The notes: a model not told the origin generated them from the sequence alone. Counted from the stretch's first letter, positions 25,318 to 33,786 are shown. The stretch is DNA of 64,000 nt from Streptomyces katrae (GCF_002028425.1 NZ_CP020042.1:7167560-7231559), one strand, 5' to 3'. Program-made: numbers and translations.

Positions 25318-25358
25318 ACCGTTTCCGGGCCCGGCGTCCCCGACCCTAGAGTGCGGCC

Positions 25359-25934
25359 GTGGAGATCACCTTCGACCGCTACGAACCCGCCCAGGCCGAG
25401 CAGCTGGTCGAGTTCCTTTCCGGCGACACCTGGCCCTTCCACGGCGCGGCCGTCGTGGAACCGGCGCAGGCCCGGCAGTGGATCGAGGAGGGCGGCTACG
25501 ACGGCGAGGACCACCGTGCCTTCTGGATCACCCGGGACGGTGAACGGGCAGGACTCATCCGGCTGATGGACCTGCGCGACCCCACGCCGCTGTTCGACCT
25601 GCGGATCCGCGCCGGACACCGGGGACGGGGCCTGGGCACCGCAGCCGTGGCCTGGCTCACGGCCTACGTGTTCGACGAGTTCCCCGACGTCCGGCGGATC
25701 GAGGCCAACACGCGACAGGACAACGCGGCCATGCGCCGCGTCCTGCTGCGCAACGGCTACGTGAAGGAGGCGCACCACCGCGACGCCTGGCCGGCCCCCG
25801 ACGGCGGCGTGCGCGACGCCGTCGGATACGCGATCCTGCGCCGCGACTGGCTGTCGGGCACGACGACGGTTCCCGACTGGGACGACGAGCCCGGTGCCGC
25901 ACCGGTGGCGGCGGCTGACGGTCCCCGCGCGTGA
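25359..25934 (+). CDS. GNAT-family N-acetyltransferase (RimJ/RimL-like)
   Basis: 191 residues with the acetyl-CoA-binding motif A, RAGHRGRGLGTAAVAWL, and the RimJ/RimL-like NTRQDNAAMRRVLLRNGY motif. It acetylates an amine on a protein or small molecule. The GTG start at 25359 lies six bases after a -10-like TAGAGT (25347-25352), suggesting a leaderless transcript. The acidic/alanine-rich C-terminal tail is not conserved in the family. Confidence 0.88.
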   Translation: MEITFDRYEPAQAEQLVEFLSGDTWPFHGAAVVEPAQARQWIEEGGYDGEDHRAFWITRDGERAGLIRLMDLRDPTPLFDLRIRAGHRGRGLGTAAVAWLTAYVFDEFPDVRRIEANTRQDNAAMRRVLLRNGYVKEAHHRDAWPAPDGGVRDAVGYAILRRDWLSGTTTVPDWDDEPGAAPVAAADGPRA

Positions 25935-26054
25935 GCACCGTCCCCGTACGGCTCGCCGCCGCCGGGGTGGGGCCGCGTCCGGCGCGGCGATGAGTTCGCG
26001 GGCTGCCGTCGGTCTATCTCTTGACGGAGAAGACCGACGCACAGGGAGCAAGCC

Positions 26055-26702
26055 ATGGGACTCATCGACATCGAGATGTTCGCGACCCTCGACCTGGTCG
26101 GGCAGGCGCCCGGCGGTCCCGACGAGGACCCGGTGGGGTTCCCGTTCGGCGGCTGGCAGGCGCCCCTGATCGACGAGGCCGTCGGGGCGCAGATCGCGGC
26201 CGCGTACGAGGGGACGGACGCCCTCCTGCTCGGCCGTCGGACCTACGAGATCTTCGCCGCGTACTGGCCGCACCAGAAGGGCGGCCAGGACGGCGATTTC
26301 GCCTCGCTCTTCAACAGCGTCCCCAAGTACGTGGCCTCGCGCGGCCGGCCCGACCTCTCCTGGGCCGGGTCCTCGCTGCTCGGCCCGGACCTCGTGGACG
26401 CGGTGCGTGAGATCCGCGAACGGCACGAGCACGTGAAGGTGGTGGGGAGCCTGAACCTCGTGCAGACCCTCCTGCGCGAGAAGCTCTTCGACCGGCTCGA
26501 CCTCTGGCTGCACCCGGTCGTGCTCGGCGTCGGGAAGAAGGTGTTCGACGGCGGCGAGGTACCCACCAGCCTCACGCTCCTCCAGCCCCCGCAGGCCAGC
26601 GCCAAGGGGACCGTCTTCCTGCGGTACGGGCTCGCCGACGGCACGCCCGCCACCGGGGACATGACCGCCCCCGACCGCGGCGCCGGGAACGGGCGGCACT
26701 GA
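26055..26702 (+). CDS. Dihydrofolate-reductase/RibD-C-like protein
   Basis: 215 residues with the RibD C-terminal (DHFR-like) fold: DALLLGRRTYEIFAAYWP and VKVVGSLNLVQTLLREKLFD are the NADPH-binding segments, and DLWLHPVVLGVGKKVF closes the domain. The family reduces unknown substrates with NADPH. ATG 26055 follows AGGGAGCAAGCC. A second paralogue of the same fold lies at 62655-63218. Confidence 0.86.
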   Translation: MGLIDIEMFATLDLVGQAPGGPDEDPVGFPFGGWQAPLIDEAVGAQIAAAYEGTDALLLGRRTYEIFAAYWPHQKGGQDGDFASLFNSVPKYVASRGRPDLSWAGSSLLGPDLVDAVREIRERHEHVKVVGSLNLVQTLLREKLFDRLDLWLHPVVLGVGKKVFDGGEVPTSLTLLQPPQASAKGTVFLRYGLADGTPATGDMTAPDRGAGNGRH

Positions 26703-26741
26703 CACCCGCGCCGGCGGACGGATCGCGCCGGAGCGGCCGGA

Positions 26742-26770
26742 TTCAGGCGATGGTGACCGGGTGTTATAGC
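26742..26770 (+). promoter_or_regulatory. Sigma-70-like promoter of the LppU-like gene
   Basis: TTCAGG (26742-26747) and TATAGC (26765-26770) are spaced by 17 bases, about 50 bases upstream of the ATG. Confidence 0.5.
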
Positions 26771-26818
26771 GTGCCCACGTCAAAACGACGTAAAGTCCGA
26801 TCATCGAGGGAATCCCGT

Positions 26819-27385
26819 ATGACCTATCCGCCGCAGCAGGGCCCCGGCCCCTACGGCCAGCCCGGCCCGTACGCACAGCAGCCGCAGGGGTACCCGCCCC
26901 AGCCCGGGTACGCGTACCCGCCGCAGCAGGCCCAGCCGCCGTACGCCGGGGCGCCGCAGCAGCAGATGTACCCGAACCAGCCGGGGATGCCCGGGCATCC
27001 GGCGCCGCAGCAGTGGTCCGCGCCGCCCGCCCCGCCCGCCCGCAGCGGCGGCATCGGCGTCATGAAGATCCTCAAGGGCATCGGCATCGTGGTCGTCCTC
27101 ATCGCGGCCGCGGTGGGCTACTTCCTGAGCCAGGACGACGCCGACCACGCCAAGGCCGGCGACTGCCTGAAGAACAACGGGACCACGGCGGCGAGCCTGG
27201 ACCTCCAGGTGGTGGACTGCGGGAGCACCGGCGCCGCCTACAAGGTGGTCGAGGTGATCTCCGGGACGCTGGACACCAACCGCTGCGAGGGCAAGTCGGA
27301 CCTGGGCTACTACGAGCAGACCAGGGGCTCCCGGCGCAGCTCGGGCAAGCAGTTCGTGCTCTGCCTGAACCAGATCAAGAAGTAA
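26819..27385 (+). CDS. LppU/SCO3897-family membrane protein
   Basis: 188 residues: a proline-, glutamine-, glycine- and tyrosine-rich cytoplasmic head (about 1-78), one membrane segment (IVVVLIAAAVGYFL, near 90-105), and an extracytoplasmic domain with four cysteines (GDCLKN, VDCGSTG, NRCEGK, VLCLNQ), the layout of the LppU/SCO3897 family. The function of that family is unknown. ATG 26819 follows GAGGGAAT. Followed by a strong terminator. Confidence 0.87.
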   Translation: MTYPPQQGPGPYGQPGPYAQQPQGYPPQPGYAYPPQQAQPPYAGAPQQQMYPNQPGMPGHPAPQQWSAPPAPPARSGGIGVMKILKGIGIVVVLIAAAVGYFLSQDDADHAKAGDCLKNNGTTAASLDLQVVDCGSTGAAYKVVEVISGTLDTNRCEGKSDLGYYEQTRGSRRSSGKQFVLCLNQIKK

Positions 27386-27414
27386 CCGGCCGCCGGATCC
27401 GGCAGACCGGGAGC

Positions 27415-27449
27415 ACGGTCCCCGCCGCCGACACCGCGGCGGGGACCGT
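27415..27449 (+). terminator. Terminator between the LppU-like gene and MerR
   Basis: ACGGTCCCCGCCGC and GCGGCGGGGACCGT form a perfect 14-bp stem with a 7-base loop between two convergent genes; it can serve both. Confidence 0.8.
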
Positions 27450-27478
27450 CCGGCCGGCGCCGTCCGCGGTCCCGCCGG

Positions 27479-27871
27479 TCAGGGCGCCGGGTCCCCGGTC
27501 CGCCAGGCGGCCATCTGCTCGCGGAACTTCGGACACCTGACGATGTCCTCCTCCCCGCACCTGAGGGCGTGGGTCAGCAGCTGGTGCGCGTGCTCGAGGT
27601 CGACCATGCGCTGCTCGATCTCGCCGATCTTCGCCCGGATCATCGCCTCCCTGTGCGACTGCTCCCGCTGGAACTCCGCGATCTCGACCAGGGTCAGCCC
27701 GGCCTGCTGGCACTTGCGCAGCACCGTGATCCGCTCGGCGGCCTCCGGGGGATAGCGCCGCTGCCCGCTCTGGCGCTCGGGCGCGGGCAGCAGGCCGTGC
27801 CGCTCCCAGTACCGGATGGCCGAGGCGGGCACCCCGGTGAGTTCGGAGAGCCGGCCGATCGTCATGCGCAC
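27479..27871 (-). CDS. MerR-family regulator
   Basis: 130 residues. The winged helix-turn-helix is at the N-terminus (MTIGRLSELTGVPASAIRYW, then RYPPEAAERI), followed by a long dimerisation helix and a C-terminal segment with cysteines (LRCGEEDIVRCPKF) that could sense redox state or metal. GTG 27871 is chosen because GGAGGA lies seven bases upstream. It is divergent from the aldolase operon and a perfect 8-bp-arm palindrome sits between them. Confidence 0.9.
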   Translation of the reverse strand: MRMTIGRLSELTGVPASAIRYWERHGLLPAPERQSGQRRYPPEAAERITVLRKCQQAGLTLVEIAEFQREQSHREAMIRAKIGEIEQRMVDLEHAHQLLTHALRCGEEDIVRCPKFREQMAAWRTGDPAP

Positions 27872-27912
27872 GTTCCACTCCTCCTGTTCCCCGCCCTCCC
27901 CGGTCAGGCGGC

Positions 27913-27943
27913 TTGACTTGAACCTTAGTTCAAGTTGAAGAGT
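27913..27943 (+). promoter_or_regulatory. MerR-type promoter and operator of the aldolase operon
   Basis: A perfect palindrome ACTTGAAC-CTTA-GTTCAAGT (27916-27935) lies between a -35-like TTGACT (27913-27918) and a -10-like AAGAGT (27938-27943), with a 19-base spacer. The long spacer with a dyad inside is the hallmark of promoters that MerR proteins untwist and activate. Confidence 0.68.
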
Positions 27944-28001
27944 GGTCGGCACGAGGACGGCGGCGGACGAGCCGCCGTCGACAGCGCAGGGGAGATCCGT
28001 C

Positions 28002-28667
28002 ATGAGTGACGCGTACGTACGCAACGAGCGGGCCGGCCGGCTGGTGGCGGCCACGGAGCAGCTCTTCGCGGCCGGGGTGATGTCCCACTCCGGGCACGCC
28101 AACCTGAGCGCCCGGCTCGACGGAGAGCGCCTGCTCCTGACGCCCGGGCACGTCCGGGGCCTGCGGGCCGAACAGCTCGCGACCGTCGGCTTCGACGGGC
28201 AGGTCCTCGAAGGCGAGCTCAAGTCGGTCAGCGCCGAGATCATCGCCATGCACACCGCCGTCTACCGGGCCCGGCCCGGAGTCGGCACGGTCATCCACAC
28301 CCACTCGCCCTCCGCGACCGCCTTCGCCCTGGCCCACCGGCCGCTGCCCTGCCGCACCGAGCCGATGCTGCGCTTCGGACAGGCCGAGGACGTCCCCGTC
28401 GTCCCCTGGGGGCCGCGCGGATCGGACGTCTCGGTGCGCGGCATCGCCGAGGTGCTGCGGCAGCGCCCCACCACCTCCGCGGTCCTGCTGGCCAACCACG
28501 GCCTCCTGGTGTTCGGCCCCGATCCCGAGGCCACCGCCCACCTGGTGGTGGCGATCGAGGAGAGCGCCGAAGCCGAGATCGCCGCCGCCGCCATCGGCGG
28601 GGCCGTGGACTTCCCGCCCGGCGCCCAGGAAGCCGTGCGCGACGCGATCGCGAAGGCCGCACGATGA
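28002..28667 (+). CDS. Class II aldolase/adducin-family protein
   Basis: A 221-residue zinc-dependent class II aldolase or epimerase (FucA/AraD type). Zinc-ligand histidines are seen in VIHTHSPSAT and in LANHGLLVFG. It would cleave or epimerise a sugar phosphate or a related hydroxy acid. ATG 28002 follows AGGGGAG. The stop overlaps the start of the CMD-like gene (ATGA), so they form an operon driven by the MerR-type promoter. Confidence 0.9.
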   Translation: MSDAYVRNERAGRLVAATEQLFAAGVMSHSGHANLSARLDGERLLLTPGHVRGLRAEQLATVGFDGQVLEGELKSVSAEIIAMHTAVYRARPGVGTVIHTHSPSATAFALAHRPLPCRTEPMLRFGQAEDVPVVPWGPRGSDVSVRGIAEVLRQRPTTSAVLLANHGLLVFGPDPEATAHLVVAIEESAEAEIAAAAIGGAVDFPPGAQEAVRDAIAKAAR

Positions 28668-29119
28668 CCGACGCCGCCTCCCCCTCCTCCGTCGCCGCCC
28701 GCACCGAGGCCGTGCGCGACCGGTACCGCTCCACCCTCGGAACCGTCCCCGGCGGCGTGCAGGAGCGGCTCAGGCTGGCCCAGGAGTCCGGCCGGCTGCC
28801 GACCGAGGAGGCGCTCGCGGCGCTGCGCCACATCGTGCTGACGGACAGTCCGCTGGGCGCACGGGTCCAACAGCTCGTCCACTTCGGGCAGTTGCTGGCC
28901 CTCGGCCGGGCCGAACCCGCCCGGATCCACGCCCGGGGCGCGCTCCACGCGGGAGCGGGGATCGCCGATCTGGTCGGCGTCGCCGAGACGGCGCTCATCA
29001 CCGCGGGCGTCCCGGCCTACGCACTCGGCACCGAGATCGTCGCCGGACTCCTGCCGCCCGAGGGCGACGGCGAACGGCGGCGGCCGGAGCCTCGGGACGG
29101 CGGCCCGGCCCCGCGCTGA
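28664..29119 (+). CDS. Carboxymuconolactone-decarboxylase-like protein
   Basis: 151 residues with a CMD/AhpD-like helical core (LVHFGQLLALGRAEPARIHA, then AGIADLVGVAETAL). The Cys-x-x-Cys of AhpD peroxidase relatives is absent, so it is not a thiol peroxidase. Translationally coupled to the aldolase, suggesting the two act in one catabolic step pair. Proline- and arginine-rich C-terminal tail. Confidence 0.76.
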   Translation: MTDAASPSSVAARTEAVRDRYRSTLGTVPGGVQERLRLAQESGRLPTEEALAALRHIVLTDSPLGARVQQLVHFGQLLALGRAEPARIHARGALHAGAGIADLVGVAETALITAGVPAYALGTEIVAGLLPPEGDGERRRPEPRDGGPAPR

Positions 29120-29294
29120 GCCCGAAGGCGCCCGGAATCAGCCCTACCGCTTCACGGGGCCGGCGTCTTCCCACCGGTGCCGGGGCCGTACCTGCGGAGC
29201 GTGGCGCGGGTGCGGCGGCCCGCGCCGGGGTCCGGCCGGGCGCCGGGCTTCGGCCACGCGCGCCCGGGCGCCGCGGACGGGCACGTTCCGACCG

Positions 29295-29336
29295 CCTGGT
29301 TGCTGGGCACCCGCTTGGTGCCCAGCGATCACCAGG
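29295..29336 (+). promoter_or_regulatory. Long hairpin in the ramR leader
   Basis: Outer arms CCTGGT/ACCAGG and inner arms GCTGGGCACC/GGTGCCCAGC (10 perfect pairs, 5-base loop) form one long stem with a small internal loop, ending three bases before the ribosome-binding site AGGAGAG. It could be a regulator-binding palindrome or an RNA structure affecting translation of ramR. Confidence 0.6.
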
Positions 29337-29351
29337 CTAGGAGAGCCCCCG

Positions 29352-29960
29352 ATGACCAAGGTCCTCGTCCTGCACAGCGTCAGCCTCGTGAGGTCGGCGC
29401 TCGCCGCCCTGCTCAGATCCGAGGGCGGGTTCGACGTGACCTCCGCCGGCTGGCGGTCCGCCACGCGCGAGGCGGAGTCCTTACGGCCGGACGTGACCCT
29501 CGTCGACCTCGACTGTCCGGGGGCCTCGGCCACGCTGGGGCTCGCGGGAGGCACCGCCCGCCCGCTCGCCGAGCCGGGCGCACCGCTGCTGGTGCTCGCC
29601 ACCTCGGGGGCGCCCGGCTCGCTCCGGCGCGGGGTCCAGGCCGAGGCCCGCGGCTACGTGGACAAGGACGGCTCGCCCGGGCGGCTCATGCGGGCCGTCC
29701 GCAAGGTCGCCGCCGGAGAGCGGTTCGTCGACCCCTCCCTGGCCTCGGCCCTGCTGGAGGCCGACCCCATGCCGCTCAGCCCGCGCGAGCTGAGCGTGCT
29801 GGCCCGGGCCGCGGAAGGCGACTCCGTCGCGGAGATCGCGCACGCACTGCACCTGGCCAGCGGCACCGTACGCAACTACATGGCCGCCGTGACCCGCAAG
29901 ACCGGCGCCCGCAACCGGATCGATGCCATCCGGATATCCCGGAGGGCCGGCTGGGTCTGA
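29352..29960 (+). CDS. ramR: RamR-like response regulator of the SapB cluster
   Basis: 202 residues: a NarL-type receiver (phospho-acceptor position D52 in LVDLDCPG; lysine in GYVDKDGSP) and a LuxR helix-turn-helix (PLSPRELSVLARAAEGDSVA; SGTVRNYMAAVTRKTG). No kinase is nearby, as for the orphan RamR of Streptomyces coelicolor (AmfR in S. griseus), which activates the ramC operon. It converges on ramB with only 10 bases between stops. Codon 44 is TTA (29481-29483), the rare leucine codon read by the bldA tRNA, so translation should depend on developmental bldA supply. Strong context support. Confidence 0.88.
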   Translation: MTKVLVLHSVSLVRSALAALLRSEGGFDVTSAGWRSATREAESLRPDVTLVDLDCPGASATLGLAGGTARPLAEPGAPLLVLATSGAPGSLRRGVQAEARGYVDKDGSPGRLMRAVRKVAAGERFVDPSLASALLEADPMPLSPRELSVLARAAEGDSVAEIAHALHLASGTVRNYMAAVTRKTGARNRIDAIRISRRAGWV

Positions 29961-29970
29961 GCCCGGCCCC

Positions 29971-31737
29971 TCACACCCGGGCGTCCCACACCCCCACCAG
30001 TTCCCGGTACAGGGCCGACCTGGCCGGGAGGTCCGCGTGCGTGCCGACGACCGCACGGCTTCCGTCGAGTACGAGGACCCGGTCGGCCCGCGCCGCGGAG
30101 GAGATGCGGTGGGCCACCACGACCAGCGTGCCGGGCCGGCCGGCGAGGGCCCGCTCGGCGCGTTCCTCGGCCGCCGGGTCGAGGTGGCAGGTGGCCTCGT
30201 CCAGCAGCAGCAGCGGAGCCGGGGAGAGGTAGGCGGCCGCCAGGGCCAGCTGCTGCCGCTCGCCCTGGGAGAGCGCCGCCGGATCGACCGGCGCGTCCGG
30301 CCCGCCCAGCCGCTCCACGAGGCCGTCCGCCCCGAGGGCCGCCACGGCCTGCTCCAGCCGCGCCCCGGGTACCGGCCCGGGGCACAGGTGGGTCAGGTTC
30401 TCGCGGACGGAGCCGGTGAACACGTACGCCTGCTGCGGCAGCAGGGTCCGCCGTGGATCGGGGCCCCGGGCGGGGCCCGGGCGGCGGGCCGGGGCGCCGG
30501 CCAGCAGCACGCTCCCGCCGCCGGGCGGCAGGAGGCCGGCCAGCAGCGCCATGAGCGTGGACTTGCCGATGCCGCTCGGACCCACGACGGCCAGGTGCTC
30601 CCCCTCGGACAAGTCCAGGTCGAGGCCGTCGAGCACCGGCTGGGCGTGGGCGCCGTACGCGAAGCGCACCCGGCGCAGCTCGGCCGCGCGCCCCCCGCCG
30701 GCCCGCAGCGGGGAAGCCGCACCGGCCGCACCGGGTTCCGGTTCCGGTGTCCCGGCGGCCGGTGACGGCTGCGGGAGACAGAACCGGTCCAGGACCACCA
30801 CGAGCCTGGTGCCCGAGGAGCCGAGGGCCCCCATGAGCGCGTCGAGCGCCGGGAGCAGCGACTGCACCAGGTAGGTGAGCGCGGCGGCCAGCGCGCCCGC
30901 GCTCAGCCCGTGGCCGAGCAGCCAGGGCGCGCCCAGGAGCAGCGCGACGACGGGCAGCCGGCCCGCCACGCCCAGCGCCAGGGTGCGCAGGGCGGTCCAC
31001 CGGGCGAGCAGGTGCGTCAGCCGTTCCTGTCCGGCGATCAGCTCCCGCAGCCCGGCCCCGGCCCGCGCACCGCCCCCGCAGGCGACCACATCGCGCAGGC
31101 CCGCCGCCAGTTCACCGGTCCGCGCGGCCAGTGCCTCGTCGGTGTCGAGCGCCTTGCGCTGCACCCGGGCCACGGGACGGAGGGTGAGCAGGAAGCCGGC
31201 CGTCCCCAGCAGCAGCGGCGGCAGGACGAACAGCAGCAGGACGGGTGCCAGCGCCGCCAGCCCGGCCAGGGCGCCGGCCGCGGTGAAGACGAAGGACCGG
31301 GCGACGAGCACCAGCCCCGCGAAGGAGTCCCGGGCCATCTCGGTCTGCTGCGCCAGCCGCGACACCGCCCCGTCCCGGCCGGCCCGCGCCGGATCGGCGA
31401 CCGCCCGCTCCAGGGCCTGGCGCACGGCCCGGCGCACCAGACCGTCGCGCAGGGGTTCCACCAGGTCCGCGAGCCCGCCGAACACCCCCCGCAGGGCGAG
31501 CCCGCCGAGGAGGGCGCCGGCCCCGGCCACCGCCAGCCACGCGAGGCCGGTCGCGGGGCGGGCGGCGAGGAAGCCGTCGTCGAGGGCGCGGGCCACCGCG
31601 TACCCGCCGAGGAAGGTGTGGGCGGACTCCAGCAGTGACCACAGGGCGAGGGTGCGCAGCGTCCGCAGCCGGCCGCGCAGGAAGCGCCGCCCCTCGCCGC
31701 CGACCCGCCGCCAGGAGCCGGTGCCGTCCCCGCTCAC
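29971..31737 (-). CDS. ramB: ABC transporter, SapB export, RamB-like
   Basis: A 588-residue half-transporter: an N-terminal membrane domain of about six helices and a C-terminal ATPase with Walker A GPSGIGKST, signature LSQGERQQLALAA and Walker B LLLLDEATCHLD. With the product of the preceding gene it should form the heterodimeric exporter of the SapB peptide. GTG start overlaps the ramA stop by 4 bases. Membrane and linker regions are rich in Ala, Leu and Gly. Confidence 0.88.
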   Translation of the reverse strand: MSGDGTGSWRRVGGEGRRFLRGRLRTLRTLALWSLLESAHTFLGGYAVARALDDGFLAARPATGLAWLAVAGAGALLGGLALRGVFGGLADLVEPLRDGLVRRAVRQALERAVADPARAGRDGAVSRLAQQTEMARDSFAGLVLVARSFVFTAAGALAGLAALAPVLLLFVLPPLLLGTAGFLLTLRPVARVQRKALDTDEALAARTGELAAGLRDVVACGGGARAGAGLRELIAGQERLTHLLARWTALRTLALGVAGRLPVVALLLGAPWLLGHGLSAGALAAALTYLVQSLLPALDALMGALGSSGTRLVVVLDRFCLPQPSPAAGTPEPEPGAAGAASPLRAGGGRAAELRRVRFAYGAHAQPVLDGLDLDLSEGEHLAVVGPSGIGKSTLMALLAGLLPPGGGSVLLAGAPARRPGPARGPDPRRTLLPQQAYVFTGSVRENLTHLCPGPVPGARLEQAVAALGADGLVERLGGPDAPVDPAALSQGERQQLALAAAYLSPAPLLLLDEATCHLDPAAEERAERALAGRPGTLVVVAHRISSAARADRVLVLDGSRAVVGTHADLPARSALYRELVGVWDARV

Positions 31738-33536
31738 CGGCCCGCCCCGCCGGCGGCCGGCCCGGCGCCGGGGTGCGGTCCGTCGCCGGCCTCCGGCCCG
31801 GCGACGGGGTCCCCGTCCCAGCCGAACAGCGAGCGGTAGCCGGGCTCGCGCCACAGCAGCGCGTGGGTCCCCGTCGCGCGGACCGTGCCGTTCTCCAGCC
31901 AGACGACGAGGTCGGCGCGGGCGGCCGTGGCGGCGCGGTGGGTCACCACGAGGCGGGTCCGGGCCCGTACCCCGTGGGCCAGGGCGTGCTCCACCTCGCG
32001 GGCGGTGACGGTGTCCAGGCCGGAGGTGGCGTCGTCCAGTACGAGCACCCGGCCCGCCCCGCAGAACGCCCGGGCCAGGCCGAGGCGTTGCAGCTCCCCG
32101 CCCGACATCGGCGCGTCGGCGAGCGGGGTGCCGTAACCCTCGGGCAGGCGGCGTACGAAGGCGTCGGCCCCCGCTGCCCGGGCCGCCGCGCGCACGGCGT
32201 CCGGGCCGGGCTCGGGCCGGGTCCCGAAGGCGATGGCCGCGCCGATGCTCTCCCCGAACAGCGCCGGCCGTGCGAAGGCGTGGCCGACCTCCCGGCGCAG
32301 CGCGTCGGCGGCAAGGTCCTCCAGCGGGGTTCCGTCGAGCAGCACCCGGCCCCCGTCGCAGGCGGTGAGGCGTCCGGCGACGGCGGCCAGCAAGCTCTTG
32401 CCGGAGCCCGACCGGCCCACCACCGCGGTGGTGGTGCCGCCCGGGAGGCACAGGTCCACGTCCCTCAGGACGGTCCGTCCGGCCCGCTCGACGCGGACCG
32501 CGCGCAGCTCCAGCGTGCCGGGGCCGTCCGCGGTGTACTCCCGGTCCCCCTGCGGGAGTTCGGGCAGTTCGAGGAGGGCGGCCATGCGGCGTGCGGCGGC
32601 CCGGCCGCGCACCACCGCCGCGAGCCGGCCCGTGACGGCTCCGGCTCCGGCGGCGAGCCCGGCGTACCGGACGGCGGCGAACAGGCCGCCGACACCGAGC
32701 GCCCCGGCGGCGAGGCGCATCCCGCCCACGCCGAGGACCACGTACAGCAGGAGCGGCATCAGGGCGCTGGTCCGGGCCATGGTGCCCCCGTAGACCCGCC
32801 ACATCTCCCGCCCCTCGCGGGCCAGTTCGGGCAGCGGTGCGAGGATGCGGGCCGCCTCCCGCCGCACGGTGCCGGCCGCGGCGATGGTGCGGGCACCGGC
32901 CAGGGCCTCGGCCAGCCGTCCGGCGAGCGCGAGCTGCACGCGCTGGTACCGGGCGACGCCGGCTCCCGACGCACGGGCGAAGGTCCGCAGCAGCAACGCC
33001 AGTACGGGAACCCCGGCCAGGAAGGCGAGGCCGGTCCACACGTCGACGAGGAACAGGGCGACGAGACCCCCGAGGGGCGGCAGCAGCGCCGTGACGGCCG
33101 TCGCCACGGCGGCGGGGACGGTCCCCGCGCCGGCGGCGTGGGCCGTGAGCCGGGCGGAGAGCTCGCCGGGGGAGTGCCGGGCCGCGTGGTGCGGTGCGGT
33201 ACGCAGCAGCGCGGTCAGTCCGCGCCGGCGCAGCCAGGCCGTGGAACGGGCGTCGACGCTGCCGGTGAGCCGCGCGGTCGCCGCGTCCAGCAGCACTTCG
33301 GCGGCGGTCAGCGCCGCGCACCCCAGGGCCCACGCGGTCCCCGAGGGGTCGCGGCGCAGCAGCAGGTCGAGGGCGTGGCCGAGCACGGCCGGTTCGGCGA
33401 GCGCCGCGCACGCGGCGGCCAGCGAGCAGCCGGACACCGCGGCGGTGCGGCCGGCGCTGTGCCGGGCGGCCGCCTTCAGCGCCCGGTCGGCGGCATCGGC
33501 CGTCGCCCTCTCACCGGGGACGTCGGGCGGGGTCAT
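31734..33536 (-). CDS. ramA: ABC transporter, SapB export, RamA-like
   Basis: A 600-residue half-transporter with a membrane domain and an ATPase: Walker A GRSGSGKS, signature MSGGELQRLGLARAF, Walker B VLVLDDATSGLD. Here the residue after Walker B is Asp rather than Glu, so this site may be the degenerate half of an asymmetric heterodimer, with the RamB site hydrolysing ATP. ATG 33536 has AGGAG nine bases upstream; an in-frame GTG at 33587 has none. Separated from ramS by a strong hairpin. Confidence 0.88.
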   Translation of the reverse strand: MTPPDVPGERATADAADRALKAAARHSAGRTAAVSGCSLAAACAALAEPAVLGHALDLLLRRDPSGTAWALGCAALTAAEVLLDAATARLTGSVDARSTAWLRRRGLTALLRTAPHHAARHSPGELSARLTAHAAGAGTVPAAVATAVTALLPPLGGLVALFLVDVWTGLAFLAGVPVLALLLRTFARASGAGVARYQRVQLALAGRLAEALAGARTIAAAGTVRREAARILAPLPELAREGREMWRVYGGTMARTSALMPLLLYVVLGVGGMRLAAGALGVGGLFAAVRYAGLAAGAGAVTGRLAAVVRGRAAARRMAALLELPELPQGDREYTADGPGTLELRAVRVERAGRTVLRDVDLCLPGGTTTAVVGRSGSGKSLLAAVAGRLTACDGGRVLLDGTPLEDLAADALRREVGHAFARPALFGESIGAAIAFGTRPEPGPDAVRAAARAAGADAFVRRLPEGYGTPLADAPMSGGELQRLGLARAFCGAGRVLVLDDATSGLDTVTAREVEHALAHGVRARTRLVVTHRAATAARADLVVWLENGTVRATGTHALLWREPGYRSLFGWDGDPVAGPEAGDGPHPGAGPAAGGAGR

Positions 33537-33605
33537 CGGCAGCGGCTCCTCGTCTGTCCCGGGGCCCGGACGGGGTGCCCCGGTCACGTGGTGCGGGATG
33601 TGGTG

Positions 33606-33638
33606 CGGGCCCGGGCGACAGGACGTCGCCCGGGCCCG
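33606..33638 (-). promoter_or_regulatory. Intra-operon hairpin between ramS and ramA
   Basis: CGGGCCCGGGCGAC and GTCGCCCGGGCCCG form a perfect 14-bp stem with a 5-base loop in the gap after ramS. A stem here would end or stabilise the ramC-ramS mRNA and lower the amount of transporter relative to peptide. Confidence 0.75.
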
Positions 33639-33648
33639 AAGGGACCGG

Positions 33649-33786
33649 TCAGTTACAGGTCGTGACGCTCAGGCTGCTGTCACCGCACAGGAGCAGGCTG
33701 GCGCGGCTGCCGCCGCCGTGGAGGTGGGCGGCCTCGGTGTTCTCTTCCTTCGGGGTCTCCATGGACTGCAGGTCGAGGAGCGTCAT
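33649..33786 (-). CDS. ramS: SapB precursor peptide, class III lanthipeptide
   Basis: A 45-residue prepeptide, too short for ordinary gene calls. The leader starts MTLLDLQSMETPKEE, the recognition motif of RamS, and the core is GSRASLLLCGDSSLSVTTCN. The two S-x2-S-x3-5-C type repeats (SRASLLLC and SSLSVTTC) are the sites of dehydration and lanthionine/labionin-like ring formation by RamC. Relative to the S. coelicolor core as I recall it, the position before TTCN is Val rather than Ile. The leader has a His-rich insertion (AAHLHGG). The ATG overlaps the ramC stop by 4 bases. Mature product: a surfactant that lets aerial hyphae break the water surface. Confidence 0.95.
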   Translation of the reverse strand: MTLLDLQSMETPKEENTEAAHLHGGGSRASLLLCGDSSLSVTTCN

